Counted from the first letter of the stretch, positions 35,385 to 47,714 are shown. The stretch: 64,000 nt of DNA from Byssochlamys sp. IMV 00236 (GCA_001931875.2 MSJH02000795.1:1-64000), one strand, 5' to 3'. Translations and numbers: made by a program. Notes: generated by a model not told the origin, from the sequence alone.

Positions 35385-36516
35385 ATGGACATTCCAAAAA
35401 CACAAAAGGCACTTATCACAGATCCGCCTGGGCCGAATACAAAGTCCGTGATCAAAGAGATCCCCGTCCCCACTCCAGGAGAAGGCGAGATCTTGGTGAA
35501 GCTCAATTGTACTGGGCTCTGCCATTCGGATGTGCACCTCATGCGCAACGACTGGGGAGATCGGGGTCTCTCAATGATGACCAAGATTGCTGGTCATGAA
35601 GGAGCCGGTGTCGTTGTGGCTATAGGGCCCAATGTGACACGGTTTAAAGTCGGAGATAGAGCAGGCATCAAATGGGTGGCTGATGTCTGCGGAGAATGCG
35701 AGATGTGCACGAATGGGACAGACGAACTCCAGTGTCCGAAGCAGCTCAATAGTGGCTTCACGGCCGCTGGAACCTTTCAGCAGTTTGCCACGGCAACTGC
35801 CCGTTACGCAACTCGCATCCCTGATGGCGTCTCAGATGAGGAAGCAGGACCAGTGAGCACTCTTCCATTCACATATGTACCAAATGGTTCTCCCGAACTA
35901 ACAGTCCATTTTCAATTAGGTGATGTGTGGCGGAGTTACGGGATACGTAGCGCTAAGACGATCCGCTGTTCGCGCGGGACAGTGGGTTGTCATCATGGGA
36001 GCAAGCGGTGGACTCGGTCACTTCGCTGTACAATATGCTAAAGCCATGGGTATGCGGATCATAGCCATCGACGGAGGTCCCGAAAAGAAGGAACTGTGCG
36101 AGAAATTGGGTGCAGAACAGTTCATCGATTTCACTGTTGAAAAGGACGTTGTTGAAAGAGTGAAGCAGATTACCACCTGGGGAGCGCATGGGGTTGTTGT
36201 TGTTGCTCCGAGTCAGGCTGCATATGAGCAGGCACCTTACCTCCTCCGCGCCGGAGGAACGATGGTGTGTGTTGGCCTCCCGAAGGAAAATTTCAACGCT
36301 GGTGCTCCACCACTAGTCATAGCTCTTCGCAGGTTGAACATTGTCGGCTCAATCACCGGGACGTTGAAGGATGTCGACGAGGCGCTAGATTTCACAGCCA
36401 GAGGTTTGGTTAAGCCCATATTGGTCAAGGGGTCAATGAACGATATCGACGATCTCTCCGCCAAAATGATGGCTGGTCAGTTGGCCGGTCGGGTAGTCAT
36501 TGATCTTTGGGCATGA
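35385..36516 (+). CDS. Zinc alcohol dehydrogenase, ADH1-like (354 aa)
   Basis: Two exons: 35385-35852 and 35920-36516 (GTGAGC..TAG). Medium-chain dehydrogenase/reductase: catalytic zinc ligands in TGLCHSDVH and GHEGAG plus a Cys in PVMCGGVTGY; structural zinc cluster with four Cys in CGECEMCTNGTDELQC; NAD fold VVIMGASGGLGHFAVQYAKA. It follows the fungal ethanol/propanol-preferring ADH pattern (RNDWGDRG, RAGIKWV, NSGFTAAGTFQQF). Function: reversible oxidation of primary alcohols to aldehydes with NAD+, cytosolic. The start MDIPKTQKALI is placed at 35385 by homology; the ATG at 35223 would add 54 unrelated residues. The neighbouring regulator and transporter may belong to the same pathway. Confidence 0.92.
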
Positions 36517-36835
36517 GTCAGAGTTATACTTTTCGCAGGACCTATCATGCCTTATGGGTTGTTACTATGCTGCCGTGTTTTGGGCTGGTGGGCTTCCGGG
36601 CAAGATCAATCGATTCTCTCCTCGACTCCTTATGACTTACTAGTTTTGACCCACTATGTACCCGTAGGGCTCAAAGATGCAAAAGCTAAGTGTAATGCTT
36701 CGTCATGTCTCATGACTTCTGCTCTCGTCAAACATATAGTCCTGCGAGATAAGTAAGCTCCGAATCCTAATCCAACTTTAACATCGATGCCTGCAATTGC
36801 GACTACTTACTGAAAGGTTATCGGACACTCCCAAT
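36517..36835. other. Convergent 3' flanks
   Basis: Short region between the ends of ADH (+) and the fungal-specific regulator (-); an unsupported 69-codon ORF covers it. Confidence 0.45.
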
Positions 36836-39020
36836 TTAGCCGTTCGACCATCTTCCCGGATTCATATCCCCAAACTCATCTACTTTATAGAAATCCGGTA
36901 TGAAATTTAGATTTCCTATGCTCCCCGGAGGTATATTCGGGGGGCTACCGAACAGCGCCGAATTTGGCATCGTAAAATCGGTGTGTTGTGGAACTGAATG
37001 TGACAGCGGTTGGCCTAGAGTTGCGCTCGAATTGAGCATAGGTGGATCTGGTCTTGGGTTGTAGGACGGAGGGGACGCATCATTAGATGGCGGTCGAGAA
37101 AGGGTGTTATAATCTGTAAGGAAGTAGAGCTTTTCAGCATCGGAAGGGTCGAGTTGCACTCGCTGCGGTTCTGCTTCAATGAGTCCTTTGAATTTCGAAC
37201 TCTCCAAAGAGAACTCGGAGAGTGCATTTTTCTGCGGCATTATGTTAATTAGAATTCTGGGTTGGTAAACTGCTTTCACACGTACAATGATGACCGAGTT
37301 TTTCCAGCATTTCGCATGTTCATCTAAGAACGCCTGATCAAATTGCAGATCTTCTATAGCTTGTCGCCGCACAAAATCGTTTTCAGAGTGTTGATGCAGC
37401 GCATTGATCATTCCAGCCACCACGACGGCAAAACCATAGAATGAACTCTTCAATTTACAGCCCGCCTTTTGCGCTTCTCGAAGTACTCGGGTAATGTCTT
37501 GGGTGTGCTGCAAGCAGATTGCTATTGACCTAGCGAGAAACTTTGCTGGTATGTTCGCGTTATACTCCTCTAAGCGTTGACGGAGGAGGAAGGGGTGATG
37601 TAGAAGGCAATGTGAAAGGTGGAATAAGATGTATGAGAAGATTAGAGGCTCTGCAGCATCAGAGTCCACATGACCATCGATTACGCAGTGTCTCAAAAGT
37701 GCGCCGGTGATGTCGAGACCAAATTCGAACCGTGTCTCCAGGTAGAGGAGCGCCGAGGAATTGATAGCATGATCGGACTAGGATTTTATGAGCCTGAATC
37801 AAGAGGAGCCATGGTGATAATCCACTTACGCGAGGGTCCCAGGGAGGTTTTCGACTTTGAAAGTGATAACCTTGAAGAGAGTATTGTGCACACTGTGACA
37901 GGACGGATGAGGTAACGATCACCTTGGCGAAGGTACTAGAGCAATCCGTTTCCAGGCTGTCGTTTCGAGTAAAATGTTCGATACTGAACCTTTTCTCATC
38001 CGCCTCCAACCGAAACGCTGCCTCGGTGCAGGGTAATTTGACTCTGCAGTAATGTTCCTGGAACACCGGGGGCTTGGCCCTACCGCAAGTTCTAGAGCGT
38101 AGTTAGCAAATGTTCAACCGAGATAGATAACTACGTTATGGAAATTGTCGCTTACATCAGCTTATCAAGAAGGTACAATGACCAATATGCGCGGCGGTGT
38201 TCTTCCTGGTCAGCTGGAGATAGTTCTGCCGGTGGTTCAGACATCAGATTCAGATCCTGAGCATATCTGGCGGCTAATCCAATCTTGATCCAGGCAGCCC
38301 GGTGCTTGCACTCTAAAAAGAAGGACCTAGTCAGCCACACACCAGTCCGAAACTGCACAAATCGTCCACCATACCTGTGAAGTCAAGAATAGCTAGAAGC
38401 GTCATGGACTGAACCAATGTTACATCACCTTCTCTTCCATCGGACAGCCACTCCGACACTATAGATTTCCATGCGCGTGTTGCATAGGAGTCCGCCATGG
38501 CGTCACGGTTCTTTGCAAAGAACGGTTCACTAGAAAATCGAACCGCAGATGCTAAAACCGAGAGAAGGAGATGACCTGGTAGCTGGTCCTGCTCTAGCTT
38601 AAGGCGAAAGCTGTTGCTATGAAAAAAAGAATATGGCTGATTGTGGGAATAGCGGAAATAGTCGTCTACAAGAGATCGAATGACAGAGGCGGGTGGTAGA
38701 TCTTCGGAACTGTTTGAGGAGAGAAAAATGTCAGGCACATACGATGATTGAGACACAAATTCAAATCGACTGACACTTGAGATTGTTCCTGTCTTTCAAA
38801 GCCCGTCGTGGCTCTAGCTGCACTTCCTGGGTCTAGCATCATCATGGAATTTGAGCTCGGTGTAGACGCTGTTTCCGCGGGCGATCGATTGATGTCCAGC
38901 ATATCAGCAGTACTAAACCGACAATCAGCATGGGTTCCTTCTTTTCTGACATCTGTGTCCAGTGAATTGCCCTTACAGGTTGGAGCCCGGAGTCATGCCC
39001 GTCAGTCTGGCCTCGATCAT
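36836..39020 (-). CDS. Fungal-specific transcription factor, no visible Zn2Cys6 (about 613 aa)
   Basis: Proposed exons: 38977-39020, 38757-38912, 38375-38709, 38156-38312, 37830-38091, 37286-37777 and 36836-37231. The middle homology region of fungal Zn2Cys6 regulators is clear: SLVDDYFRYSHNQPYSFFH, LLLSVLASAVRF, AAWIKIGLAARYAQDLNLM and HRRAYWSLYLLDKLITCGR. The N-terminus (SRISMIEARLTGM) looks like the short coiled linker that normally follows a zinc cluster, but no CxxC-x6-C cluster is found on this strand up to 39.8 kb. The exon 2-3 junction is the weak point: a GTGTCT donor with a very good acceptor (CTGAC branch, pyrimidine tract, AAACAG). The last intron (37232-37285) is 54 nt and frame-neutral. 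Divergently transcribed from the transporter gene, hence possibly its regulator. The 5' end is uncertain. Confidence 0.72.
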
Positions 39021-39901
39021 CGAAATCCGCGACGCTAGCTCTCCCTAAGAATCATAAGAAGATAATCCCAACACTAAAGACTTTTGATGATCATACATAG
39101 GCTGCTGTCGCGTCGGGCTGATGGAAAGATAAATTGGACATAAGCTAACCATATCCTTACTAAAACCCCACCTCTGGCAGGCCAAGAATTACATAACTAC
39201 GTGCACAGATAACTAGTTAGTTAGCTGGGCAACTGTACATGATACGTACTGGGTCCCAATCGGTATCGTCAAGAGCAGGAGGGCTTGCTGTATACTGGCT
39301 ATGCCGTCATGATACCAAATGTCATTCAGAGCATTCTCAAAAGCGTCATTGTTAGCAGTACTCAGTAGTACATCCTACCATAGAACTGACAAAATCTCGA
39401 GGTTTCAGTTGTTCTCAACGATCTAGCATGACGAAGATCGACAGGGAAAGAATGCTAGTTGACGCTCGGTAGGGGATTGATAAACATTCCCCGTTCCAGG
39501 CCAGGCCTGTTGCCAATTCTGGCCCCCAAACAGCGATAAGGACGATGCACAGACAAGTATCGTCCATGAAGATGTCCTTGCATCTAGGGAACTTTTTATC
39601 TGTTTGGATAACTGATTCTCAGTAAATGGGGTCTTGTTCCTTTCTGTTATCTATGCTCTCGGCCTCAGCGTCGCTATACCGTACGAAGTGCCAAGCAGCC
39701 ACTGTATCCCCCTCGTAGCTGGACATATAGCTAGCTAAAAGCTGGGTGGTGATGAAGTTTCGGCTTTCTTTCAAGGAAGTATAAAATCTCGTTTGCCTTG
39801 GGTTTTCACTCTCTCTATCTCAAGCGTAATTGCGAGATTAATAGTCACGATCCATCCTCCTGGATTAGCGACAACCAGTGACTACTTCGAACCTTTGCAA
39901 G
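39021..39901. promoter_or_regulatory. Divergent promoter between regulator and Dal5-type transporter
   Basis: 881 bases shared by a minus-strand regulator and a plus-strand permease. The leader next to the permease is pyrimidine-rich (CTCTCTATCTC near 39810). It also holds an exon-like remnant on the minus strand (39249-39374). Confidence 0.5.
39249..39374 (-). other. Exon-like remnant resembling a fungal_trans segment
   Basis: On the minus strand a 42-codon open stretch runs from just after a TAG (a possible AG acceptor) to a GTACGT donor-like site. It reads DVLLSTANNDAFENALNDIW, then YHDGIASIQQALLLLTIPIG. The IQQALLLL part is reminiscent of the middle homology region of Zn2Cys6 regulators. 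It could be an upstream exon or a relic of a duplicated regulator; it may also be chance. Confidence 0.2.
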
Positions 39902-41770
39902 ATGTTAATCGATCCCGAGAAGAAAGTTGCGGCTACACCAACGAGCATCAGTGCAGACAATGAGGATGGTCGGGGGCTCTCGCTGGATGAAACTTCCGGT
40001 GATATCCAAACGGTCGAGATCGATAAGGCGGTCGAAAGATCGTATTTGCGAAAACTAGATTTTTATCTGCTTCCATATCTGTCGTTGATGTATTTATTCA
40101 ATTCAGTTGATCGAGTGAGTTTTTCTTTTTCTGCTTGAGATTTTATTACTTTTACTATGTTTTATGCTTTCAAGTTGCCGATAACTTCTCGACTTTAGTC
40201 AAACTTGGCAAATGCGAAGACAGACGGGTTCGACAGAGATATGCACTTTACTGGAAATGAGTATTCTCTCCTTCTGCTACTCTTTTACATCCCCAATGGT
40301 CTCGCCGGTGAGCACTAGCGTCATACAAAGCATTTTTGGATAGGGGGCGCTGACCTGGACATTGTCAGACCTGCCACTGAACCTCCTGACGAAACGGTTT
40401 TCAGGGAAGATTACCCTCCCATCGTTAATGCTGATATGGGGTGGCCTGTCTATGATCCAGACTGGATGCACAAATTTTGGAGGGATGCTTGCGGTTAGGC
40501 TGCTCATCGGGTGAGAGTCGATATGTCATTTTCGTGCTTGCTTTTATAGATCGAGACATCAAGGACTAATACTTGTACGCAGTTTCTTCGAGGCCGGCTT
40601 CTTCGCTGGAACTGTCTTCTACCTTACACTTTTCTATAATCGAAATGAACTCGGATTCCGCATCGCGCTTTACTTTGGTAGTGCGGTCCTAGCAGCTGCC
40701 TTCTCGGGGATTCTGGCCTATGGTGTCTTTCAGATTAATGATACTAGCATTGCCGGATGGCAATATCTGTTTATCATTGAGTATGTTCCTTCGTTCTTTT
40801 GGCGGCAACGTTGTCGTATGGGTAACTCGCTCACAGAGTGGTTTCTTAGAGGTGGTATTACTGTTCTCCTTTCACTTTTCGGTTACTACTGGCTACCATC
40901 CTCACCTCAGAATGCACGCTGGTTTACTCCCGCGGAGAAAGAGGTAGCCAGGACTCGTGCTCTCCGGGACGGTTCGAAGGTTGTCGATGAGAAGTTCAAC
41001 TTCAATCTTGCATTCCAGCAGTGGAAAGATCCCAAAATGATCTTGTGGTCGTTTATCTCCTTAACATACCCGATTCCTTTTACTACTTCGGCCAATTTCT
41101 TACCTCAGGTTCGTACATTGCGCTTCTGCTCCCTACTCTTCGTCATTATCGGGAGTTGCATGATAATTAATAGTATCAACAGATCGTCCAAAGGCTGGGC
41201 TACAGCGAGGTCAAAACCAACCTGATGACCGTTCCTCCCAACCTGGTCGGTTTCTGCGTCCTCCTCGTCGTCACCTGGTCATCAGACCATTTCCGTGAGC
41301 GCACATTCCACATCTGCTTCGCTCTACTCCTATCCCTAATTGCACTCATCATCCTATCCACCATCGACGTAGCCACCCACAAGGGCGTCGCCTACTTCGC
41401 CATGTTCCTCCTCGCCTCCGGCGCCTACATCCCCTCATGCCTCGTTCACTCATGGCATAACAACAACAATCTCAGCGAGAACGCACGAGCCGCAACCACG
41501 GGAATCCTTGTCGGTTTAGGCAATCTGGGCGGTATTCTGAGCAGCGCGACTTTCCGCGTCGAGTATGCTCCTAAATACATCCCAACTTTGGCAGCTACGG
41601 CCGCGAGTGCTGCGGCGTGTATTATCCTGACGCTGGGTTTTGGTCTTTGGATGAAATGGGATAATTATAGGAAGAATCGTGAGCAAGGAGTGCAATTGAG
41701 GGCTGAGGATGTGGATACGCATCTGTTGGAGGATGGGGAGAAGAGCCCGAATTGGAGGTGGTTTACTTGA
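39902..41770 (+). CDS. MFS anion:cation symporter, Dal5/allantoate-permease type (502 aa)
   Basis: Six exons: 39902-40114, 40199-40307, 40369-40510, 40583-40780, 40850-41108 and 41183-41770; all splice sites GT-AG. Typical of the Dal5/Tna1 anion:cation symporter family: LRKLDFYLLPYLSLMYLFNS followed by VDRSNLANAK, a YIPNGLADLPLNLL helix, RLLIGFFEAGFFAGTVFYL, a GWQYLFIIEG loop before helix 6, WLPSSPQNARWFTPAEKE in the central loop, and about twelve hydrophobic segments. These plasma-membrane carriers import carboxylates such as allantoate, nicotinate or related acids. The substrate cannot be told. Hydrophilic N- and C-termini (HLLEDGEKSP) are normal. The start is the first ATG after the 5' leader. 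Confidence 0.9.
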
Positions 41771-42166
41771 TCATGTTCCGTCGGACTCTGTCTGGATTAA
41801 ATGGGATATTTTTTCCCCCGATTTCCCCACTCTTGGGTCTCTAGTCATATTGTACATGGACCGCCTCAAGAGCTACATTAGCTCAGCCTTCAGGTAACCT
41901 CAAACGTGAACCGAGGAGCATGGTGCTTTTATAGAGTATGACTCAAGGCTCGTCGGGATGGTTTCTCAAGCCCCACCAGCGATGGGTAGTGAGTCGTAGT
42001 TAGGTGAAATGAATCGCAGGTGATGTTGCACCATCGACGTCTTTTACTCTAATCATCTACATGTTCCGCACCAAACGGTCATGTGTTATAAAATTCCGTG
42101 ACCTAGATCCTATTCAAAGATCACCAATATCGCCTGAGTGGATGATGTGGAAGACAAAACGAGAAT
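41771..42166. other. Intergenic stretch
   Basis: 3' flank of the transporter and promoter of the HAD gene; no ORF of note. Confidence 0.45.
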
Positions 42167-43067
42167 ATGCCTTATCCAGAAATCATTGAAAGAAAAGCCG
42201 GGGCTGGTACCGCAGTGTTTCCTGACATAGAGCCGTTGAAAAAGGTGTGCGAGTAAATATCGCTGCTATCTGGCCCGAATAAGTATGCTAATGCAGCAAC
42301 AGCATCAAGTTGGTGACCTGTCCTTGGAGGCCTATGGATCCAATTTGGATGACATCCAGAAAGCCTTGTCCTCCAAGACATGGTTTGGCTTTGATCTTGA
42401 TGACACGCTCCATGAGTTCCGAAAGGCCTCTGCATCCGCGTCCTACGCTGTGTTCAAGGCGATCCGCAATGAGAACCCAAATATTAGGATAGAAGGCCTT
42501 GACACGACCTACCGTGATATACTTCGTTCAAAAACAGCCGGTGCTTTCACCGATGGAAGGACATCTACTGAGTACCGCAGGGAGCGCTTCTCCCATCTCC
42601 TTCAGGTCCATGGAATTGCGCCATCGGAAGACTATATAAGCCGTCTCTTAGCAATCTATCAAAATAGTCTCAGGAATTCTCTCAGACTGAAAACGGGCGC
42701 GCTTCAGTTGCTCCAAAGACTGAAGACACTAGGTAAGAAAGTGATTGTGATGACAGAGGGGCCGCAGGATGCGCAGGAATGGACAGTATCAGAACTTGGA
42801 CTGCGGAGCTATATTGACATTCTTATCACGACCAATGAGATAGGAAAGTCCAAGATCGATGGCCTATTTCCGATTGTGTTGGACAAATACAATATTGATG
42901 CCTTGGATATCGTCTATGTGGGTGATAATGAGCAACGAGATATTTTCCCGGCACGGGCAGCGGGTATAATGACTGTGCTTTATGATGAGCGGAGTGATTG
43001 CCGATTTGAGAACGCAGAGGTATTTCGTCTTAATTCTCTTCTAAAGCTGAAGTATCTGGTAGGCTGA
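42167..43067 (+). CDS. HAD-superfamily hydrolase (282 aa)
   Basis: Two exons: 42167-42244 and 42297-43067. The first exon encodes MPYPEIIERKAGAGTAVFPD and joins in phase 0 through a GTGTGC..GCAG intron; without it the protein would start at MLMQQQ within intron sequence. HAD motif I is GFDLDDTLHEF (nucleophile Asp and acid Asp), motif II is VIVMTEG, motif III the lysine near GKSKIDG, and motif IV VYVGDNEQRD. This is the subfamily I (HAD-IA) arrangement with a helical cap between motifs I and II; substrates in this group are small phosphorylated metabolites or nucleotides. The exact substrate is unknown. Located between a transporter and a 2OG oxygenase. Confidence 0.85.
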
Positions 43068-44011
43068 GAGGCTGCCTCGACTATGAAGTTAGAGACAGAA
43101 GAGGTATACATGGTCGTTGGTGTACCTGCTTAATTCAGTATATAGGATAGGGTCTTCTTTCTGGCTATACTTGAGGTTCTGCTTACTATACCTGACTGTA
43201 TCTCTCTTGGTATATGCGTCCAGGTTTCTGATAGCTTCTCCACTCCAGCCGATCTTGGCAAATTCATGCTACTCAAAATTCATAATCCAAGTTAACTCGT
43301 GAAAAACACTTCTATAGCATGCAAAGTAAACAATATACTGTTATATTGTAGTAGCTAGCAGTGCTATCGGCGATCGGCGGCCGGCGGTCTCCGTTGAGAG
43401 TTCTCCCATCCTTCTTTATCTTACTAGAAACCCCAACTCTTGGAATATTCATTAAGAGCCACATGTTAAAGGCAGGTTGTGTATGATCAAGAAAAACCAC
43501 AGAGTCATATAGTCGATGGTGACGGGGATGGGGCCCCGGCGTGCCTATCAGATCCATCCTCAATGTGTGTATCGGTATCCTGTCGGTGCAAGAGCTAGAG
43601 GCACCAATTGAGACGACTGGGTTCACTAGCATTCCCCATATTGATCAGTACTAGGATCATGTCATCCATTTATTCGGTTGGTTGAGGTCCATTGAGTGCC
43701 AAGTCGATTGATTATCTCTTATCGGCGGCACGGCCGATAGAGGATGTATCTGGTTTTGTAGCTTAAAAAAGGTATTATATCGGGCTCTCTAGACCACTCA
43801 ACTAAAAAGGAGGAATCTCCGATTTTGTCTCCTTGGGTCCAACAAGGTACAATTCTACGCTTGAGAAGTCAGGATATTTCACGTATAGAGCCATCCTTGG
43901 TATGCATGTCCTTTATTATCTACGAGACCTTTCTATGTTGATTAACTGTCCTCTTTATCCGGTTAGAAATAAAGGCGATCGGCAAGTACAATCACTTGGG
44001 CCACAAGAAAG
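43068..44011. other. Intergenic stretch
   Basis: 0.9 kb holding the HAD 3' flank and the oxygenase promoter. A 106-codon minus-strand ORF (43312-43632) has no recognised domain and is not supported. Confidence 0.45.
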
Positions 44012-45330
44012 ATGCCACCTCCTCCGATTCTTGACTTTTCTGGTACGTAACTAATGCTTTGGAAAAACTCCCTGCTCAGATCAGCTGGATACCTTCCTGG
44101 TGACTATTCCCACTTTCGCTAATGGGCTACTTGTCGACTGGCAGTATTCTACGGCGATGATCAAGCTGCGAAACAGCAACTAGTCGACCGAGTTCGACAG
44201 TGTTGTCTGTACAACGGCTTCTTCCAGATAACTGGACATCGAATCCCGTGGGAACTACAAGAGAAAATGCTGCAACTCTCGAAAGAGTTCTTTGAACTAC
44301 CTCTGGAGGAGAAGGAGAAAGTCAATAAGAGTATGTGTCCATGATCAGTTTGTTTATGGAAACGAGATGTAAGGTTTTGAAGAAAGACACGTCTTTTTTT
44401 CAAATTCCTGACGAACTTCTGTCGTAGATAATAACACGTGGAATCGAGGATACGAACTCCTGCGATCTCAGATCCTCGAAGAGGGGACGCATCCAGAACT
44501 GAAAGAAGGATTCTACATCGGGGACGAGATCTCCACCGATCATCCATACTTCCTTCAGAAGAAATTGAACAGTGGACCAAATCAGTGGCCGCAAAGCGTC
44601 AGGAATCCAGAGGATTTCAAGAATACTGCGATTGCTTATTATCGCGCGGCGTTTGAACTTGCCAAGGACATCCTGCGCATACTCGCACTTACTTTAGACC
44701 AAGATGAGAGCTTCTTTGGTGGTTTCGTAGATGGGGCGGTTGCTACGATGAGACTGCTACATTATCCACCACAGCCCAAGGATTCGGACGAGAAGCTCAG
44801 CCGCGGCATTGGGGCGCATCAGGATTTTGGGGCTGTAACTCTACTTCTGCAGGGAGACGTCGATGGATTGCAGGTGTTGGATGTGCCAAGTGGGGAATGG
44901 TTTGATGTAAGTCGATTATTTGGTCTCAATCTCTATCATCGAGTTTCTGCCGCCGGACGCATGTTAATAATCGTATCTTCAGGTCGAACCTGTCAAAGGT
45001 GCCTACGTCGTCAACCTGGGAAATCTCTTCATGAAATGGTCCAACGACAAGTATAGATCGAATATCCATCGAGTCATCAACAAGTCCGGCCAGGAACGTT
45101 ATTCGATCCCATACTTCTTCAGCGGTAACCCTGACTTTGTATGCGACTGTCTCCCCAACTGTGTAGCAGAAGGCGAAAAGTCCAAGTATCCGCCTAGGAC
45201 GGTCAGTGATTTCATCAATGAGGGTTACCAGGTCAGCTACGGCCGAGCAGAGAAATTCAAGAGAGAAATGGAGAAGAAAGAAGCCGAGGGTCTCAGTTTG
45301 ACTGCGCCGGCCGTTGTGGCGGAGGCGTAG
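44012..45330 (+). CDS. 2-oxoglutarate/Fe(II) oxygenase, isopenicillin-N-synthase-like (347 aa)
   Basis: Four exons: 44012-44042, 44145-44330, 44428-44906 and 44983-45330. The tiny first exon gives MPPPPILDFS. The N-terminal DIOX_N region (CCLYNGFFQITGHRIPWELQ, FFELPLEEKEKVNK) precedes the double-stranded beta-helix: iron ligands in GAHQDFG (His and Asp) and NIHRVI (His), and 2-oxoglutarate-binding Arg in ERYSIPYFF. The family hydroxylates, desaturates or cyclises small molecules in fungal secondary metabolism or catabolism. No targeting signal. Its position beside a HAD hydrolase, a permease, an ADH and two regulators suggests it modifies a pathway substrate, but that is inference. Confidence 0.9.
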
Positions 45331-46305
45331 GAATAGCAAATTGGAGAAAATGCACATCATGACAGCCATAAATGATTCTTCCAGTTTTGGTGTCGACCAC
45401 CTTCGATGGGAACCTCTGGGGAACTGGTTGTTACACAAAGCTTAGAAGATAACCTTGGTGCAATGTCAAAGATAGAGCAGGGCCAAGGTCTGACGCCGAC
45501 AGACTGCAGACCAAATGGAGATGGCGATAGAGCCGTAACGGCAAGTCTATAATTATACTATGGAACATCTGCTGTGACTAGCTCATTTCCTTACGAGATA
45601 GTCTATGGCCAGGTAAAGTTAATTCATGACCGACGTTAGCATGCACCGGAAATACTTCCTACTGGCAGCTGCCATCTATGAGGATAGGGACCAGGAGTGG
45701 ATTGTGGCTCTATCCTCCCTCTTTCTTCTTCCATCCCCCAGACCTCATCTCCTATCTTCAACCTCCTCTGGCTCTCGGTCCTACAAGCACTGACTACATA
45801 TCTAAACAGAGATCTCCATAGAAGCAAAGTCACTTGTCGTGACGGGGAATACCAGCGCTGATGCGCTCTCTGGGACCTTCTGGTGGCCTCGCCCTCCTTT
45901 TTCCAACCGCACAGGCGCCGTCGACCCGCTCGCGATGGTCAGCCACTTCCGCAACCAATCCATCATCCAGTCTGCCCCTCTATCTCGACCGTTGGACTAT
46001 TCTAATTTAGATCGAGCTGCGATCTGATCATTCCTGTTCTCTTTGGGAAGTGAACGGCGTGCACAAACACCTGCACGACAGTCGACCGGAACTGCGGATC
46101 CCATATAGAGATCTACCGTAGTCATGACCTGTCGATTCTGATCTCATGGGCCAGCTTGGGCTTCTCTTCCTTCCCTTCATTCTCTTCATTCTCTTCGTTC
46201 TTTTTCCTTCTTCTTGCTCAGGCAGTCATTCTGCAGCACCTTATCACCGGTCTGTCATTTTGTCCCGAACCGTGCTGTGACCGGCGGGATGGTAGAGACG
46301 CCACG
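45331..46305. other. Intergenic stretch with pyrimidine-rich leader
   Basis: No gene. A CTTC/CTTT-rich tract (46162-46217) precedes the next start codon, typical of fungal promoters and leaders. Confidence 0.45.
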
Positions 46306-47714
46306 ATGGTCGGCGTACCGCGCAGCAAAGCATGTCTCTTATGCCTCCAGCGGCGCGTGAAGGTTAGATCTGGGTGCCAATCTGCATAACACGGCCTTCT
46401 AACTGGTACTCGCCCTAACAGTGCGACGAGCTCCGACCAGGATGTTCCCAGTGCCAGAAATACGGCGTTGCATGTCCCGGGTACAATAAGGCTCTAAAAT
46501 TTCAAGATCAAGGCCCCCTACTACGGCAAAAATTCGGATCTCGAGCTGTCACCAAGCAAAACAGTCTACAGGGATTTCAATCGTCAATCGATGAGCGGGT
46601 GGTGCCGTCCCTAGTCTCAATATCCATGAGCAAGCAACAACCCAATGTCTTCCGTGACTTCGTCTTAACAGCTTTCCCACGCTGGTTTGGCCTGAACAAG
46701 CACCGTGTACAAGTAACGTGGGTTGCTTATGTTTCTGAGCAGCTCGGCAAGAACCCAGCGCTAGATGCTGCTGTCTACTGTATCACATGTGCATTTATGG
46801 GCCATTCTCGCAGGGACAAGAGGTTGAAGGAGTCTAGTTTCGAGATGTACTCCAAAGCTTTGAACCTCTTGAAGGAGTCGGTCAAAGATGGGACGGCCCT
46901 ATGTTCGCGGGAAAGCATCAGCACATCTATACTCCTCGCTATGTTTGAGGCATATACAGCCACTAGCAACGATGCGTGGGCCCGACACGCCAGCGGTGCA
47001 TCTATGATGATGTCCCTTAGGGGAGCACAGAGCCACTATTTCGGATTTGACCGTAGTTTGTACATCTCATTTCGCAGCTTCTTGGTCGCTCAAGCATTCG
47101 TCGAAGGCAAACCGTGCATGTTTGAGAAACCAGAATGGCAAACCTTGATTGACCAGATCCGGAAAGAAGATATGGCGGATCCTAGGGTGGACGAGCCCAT
47201 TTCAGTCTTTATCGACATATCCGATAGACTCTTCATGGAGATCGTCAAGTTCCCCGGGTTGGTGAGTGAGGCACGTGCTCTCATATCGTCACCAAGGCGA
47301 GGGACGTACGAAAAGAAAGACCTCATGGCAAAGATGCTCAACGCTCGTGAAGTGACAAGTACCCTTGCTGCAGATATGCGCAATGCTCTAGCTGCACATG
47401 GCCATCTTTCCCGCGGAGGTTACAGAGTCCCTTTTATCGGTCCAGTTCCCTCAACTTTTCCAGAGGCGTTCGCAAACAGTTTACTTCGTGGCACTGATAT
47501 GGCGTTAAGCGTACTCGACTTCCAATTGGCAGACCTTGCAACCGAAGGGGCGGCAGACCGTCCGGTCTCCAGGCCCTTTCGGATCATATCGAACCTTGCC
47601 GCTGGTGAGACCAGCCAAAGCTCAGAAGCAGCTGATGATACTCGACAGGTAAATGAATGGCTAGACAAAGTTGCGTCCTCCATGGGGATGGAAGGCATGG
47701 CAATTGTCCTATAA
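46306..47714 (+). CDS. Zn2Cys6 transcription factor (449 aa)
   Basis: Two exons: 46306-46362 and 46422-47714 (GTTAGA..CAG). The intron splits the zinc cluster: KACLLCLQRRVK is joined to CDELRPGCSQCQKYGVACPG, giving the C-x2-C-x6-C-x6-C-x2-C-x6-C spacing of binuclear zinc proteins. Residues 60-449 resemble the DUF3468/fungal_trans_2 type (FPRWFGLNKHRVQVTWVAYV, LDAAVYCITCAFMG, ARHASGASMMMSLRG). It is the only regulator in the 35-48 kb group with a visible DNA-binding domain, and so could control the ADH, permease and oxygenase genes; this is inferred from position. Confident on class, not on target. Confidence 0.9.

Noticed and set aside
43312..43632. 106-codon minus-strand ORF between the HAD and oxygenase genes
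   Set aside because: No recognisable family and no splice-consistent extension; kept out for lack of support.
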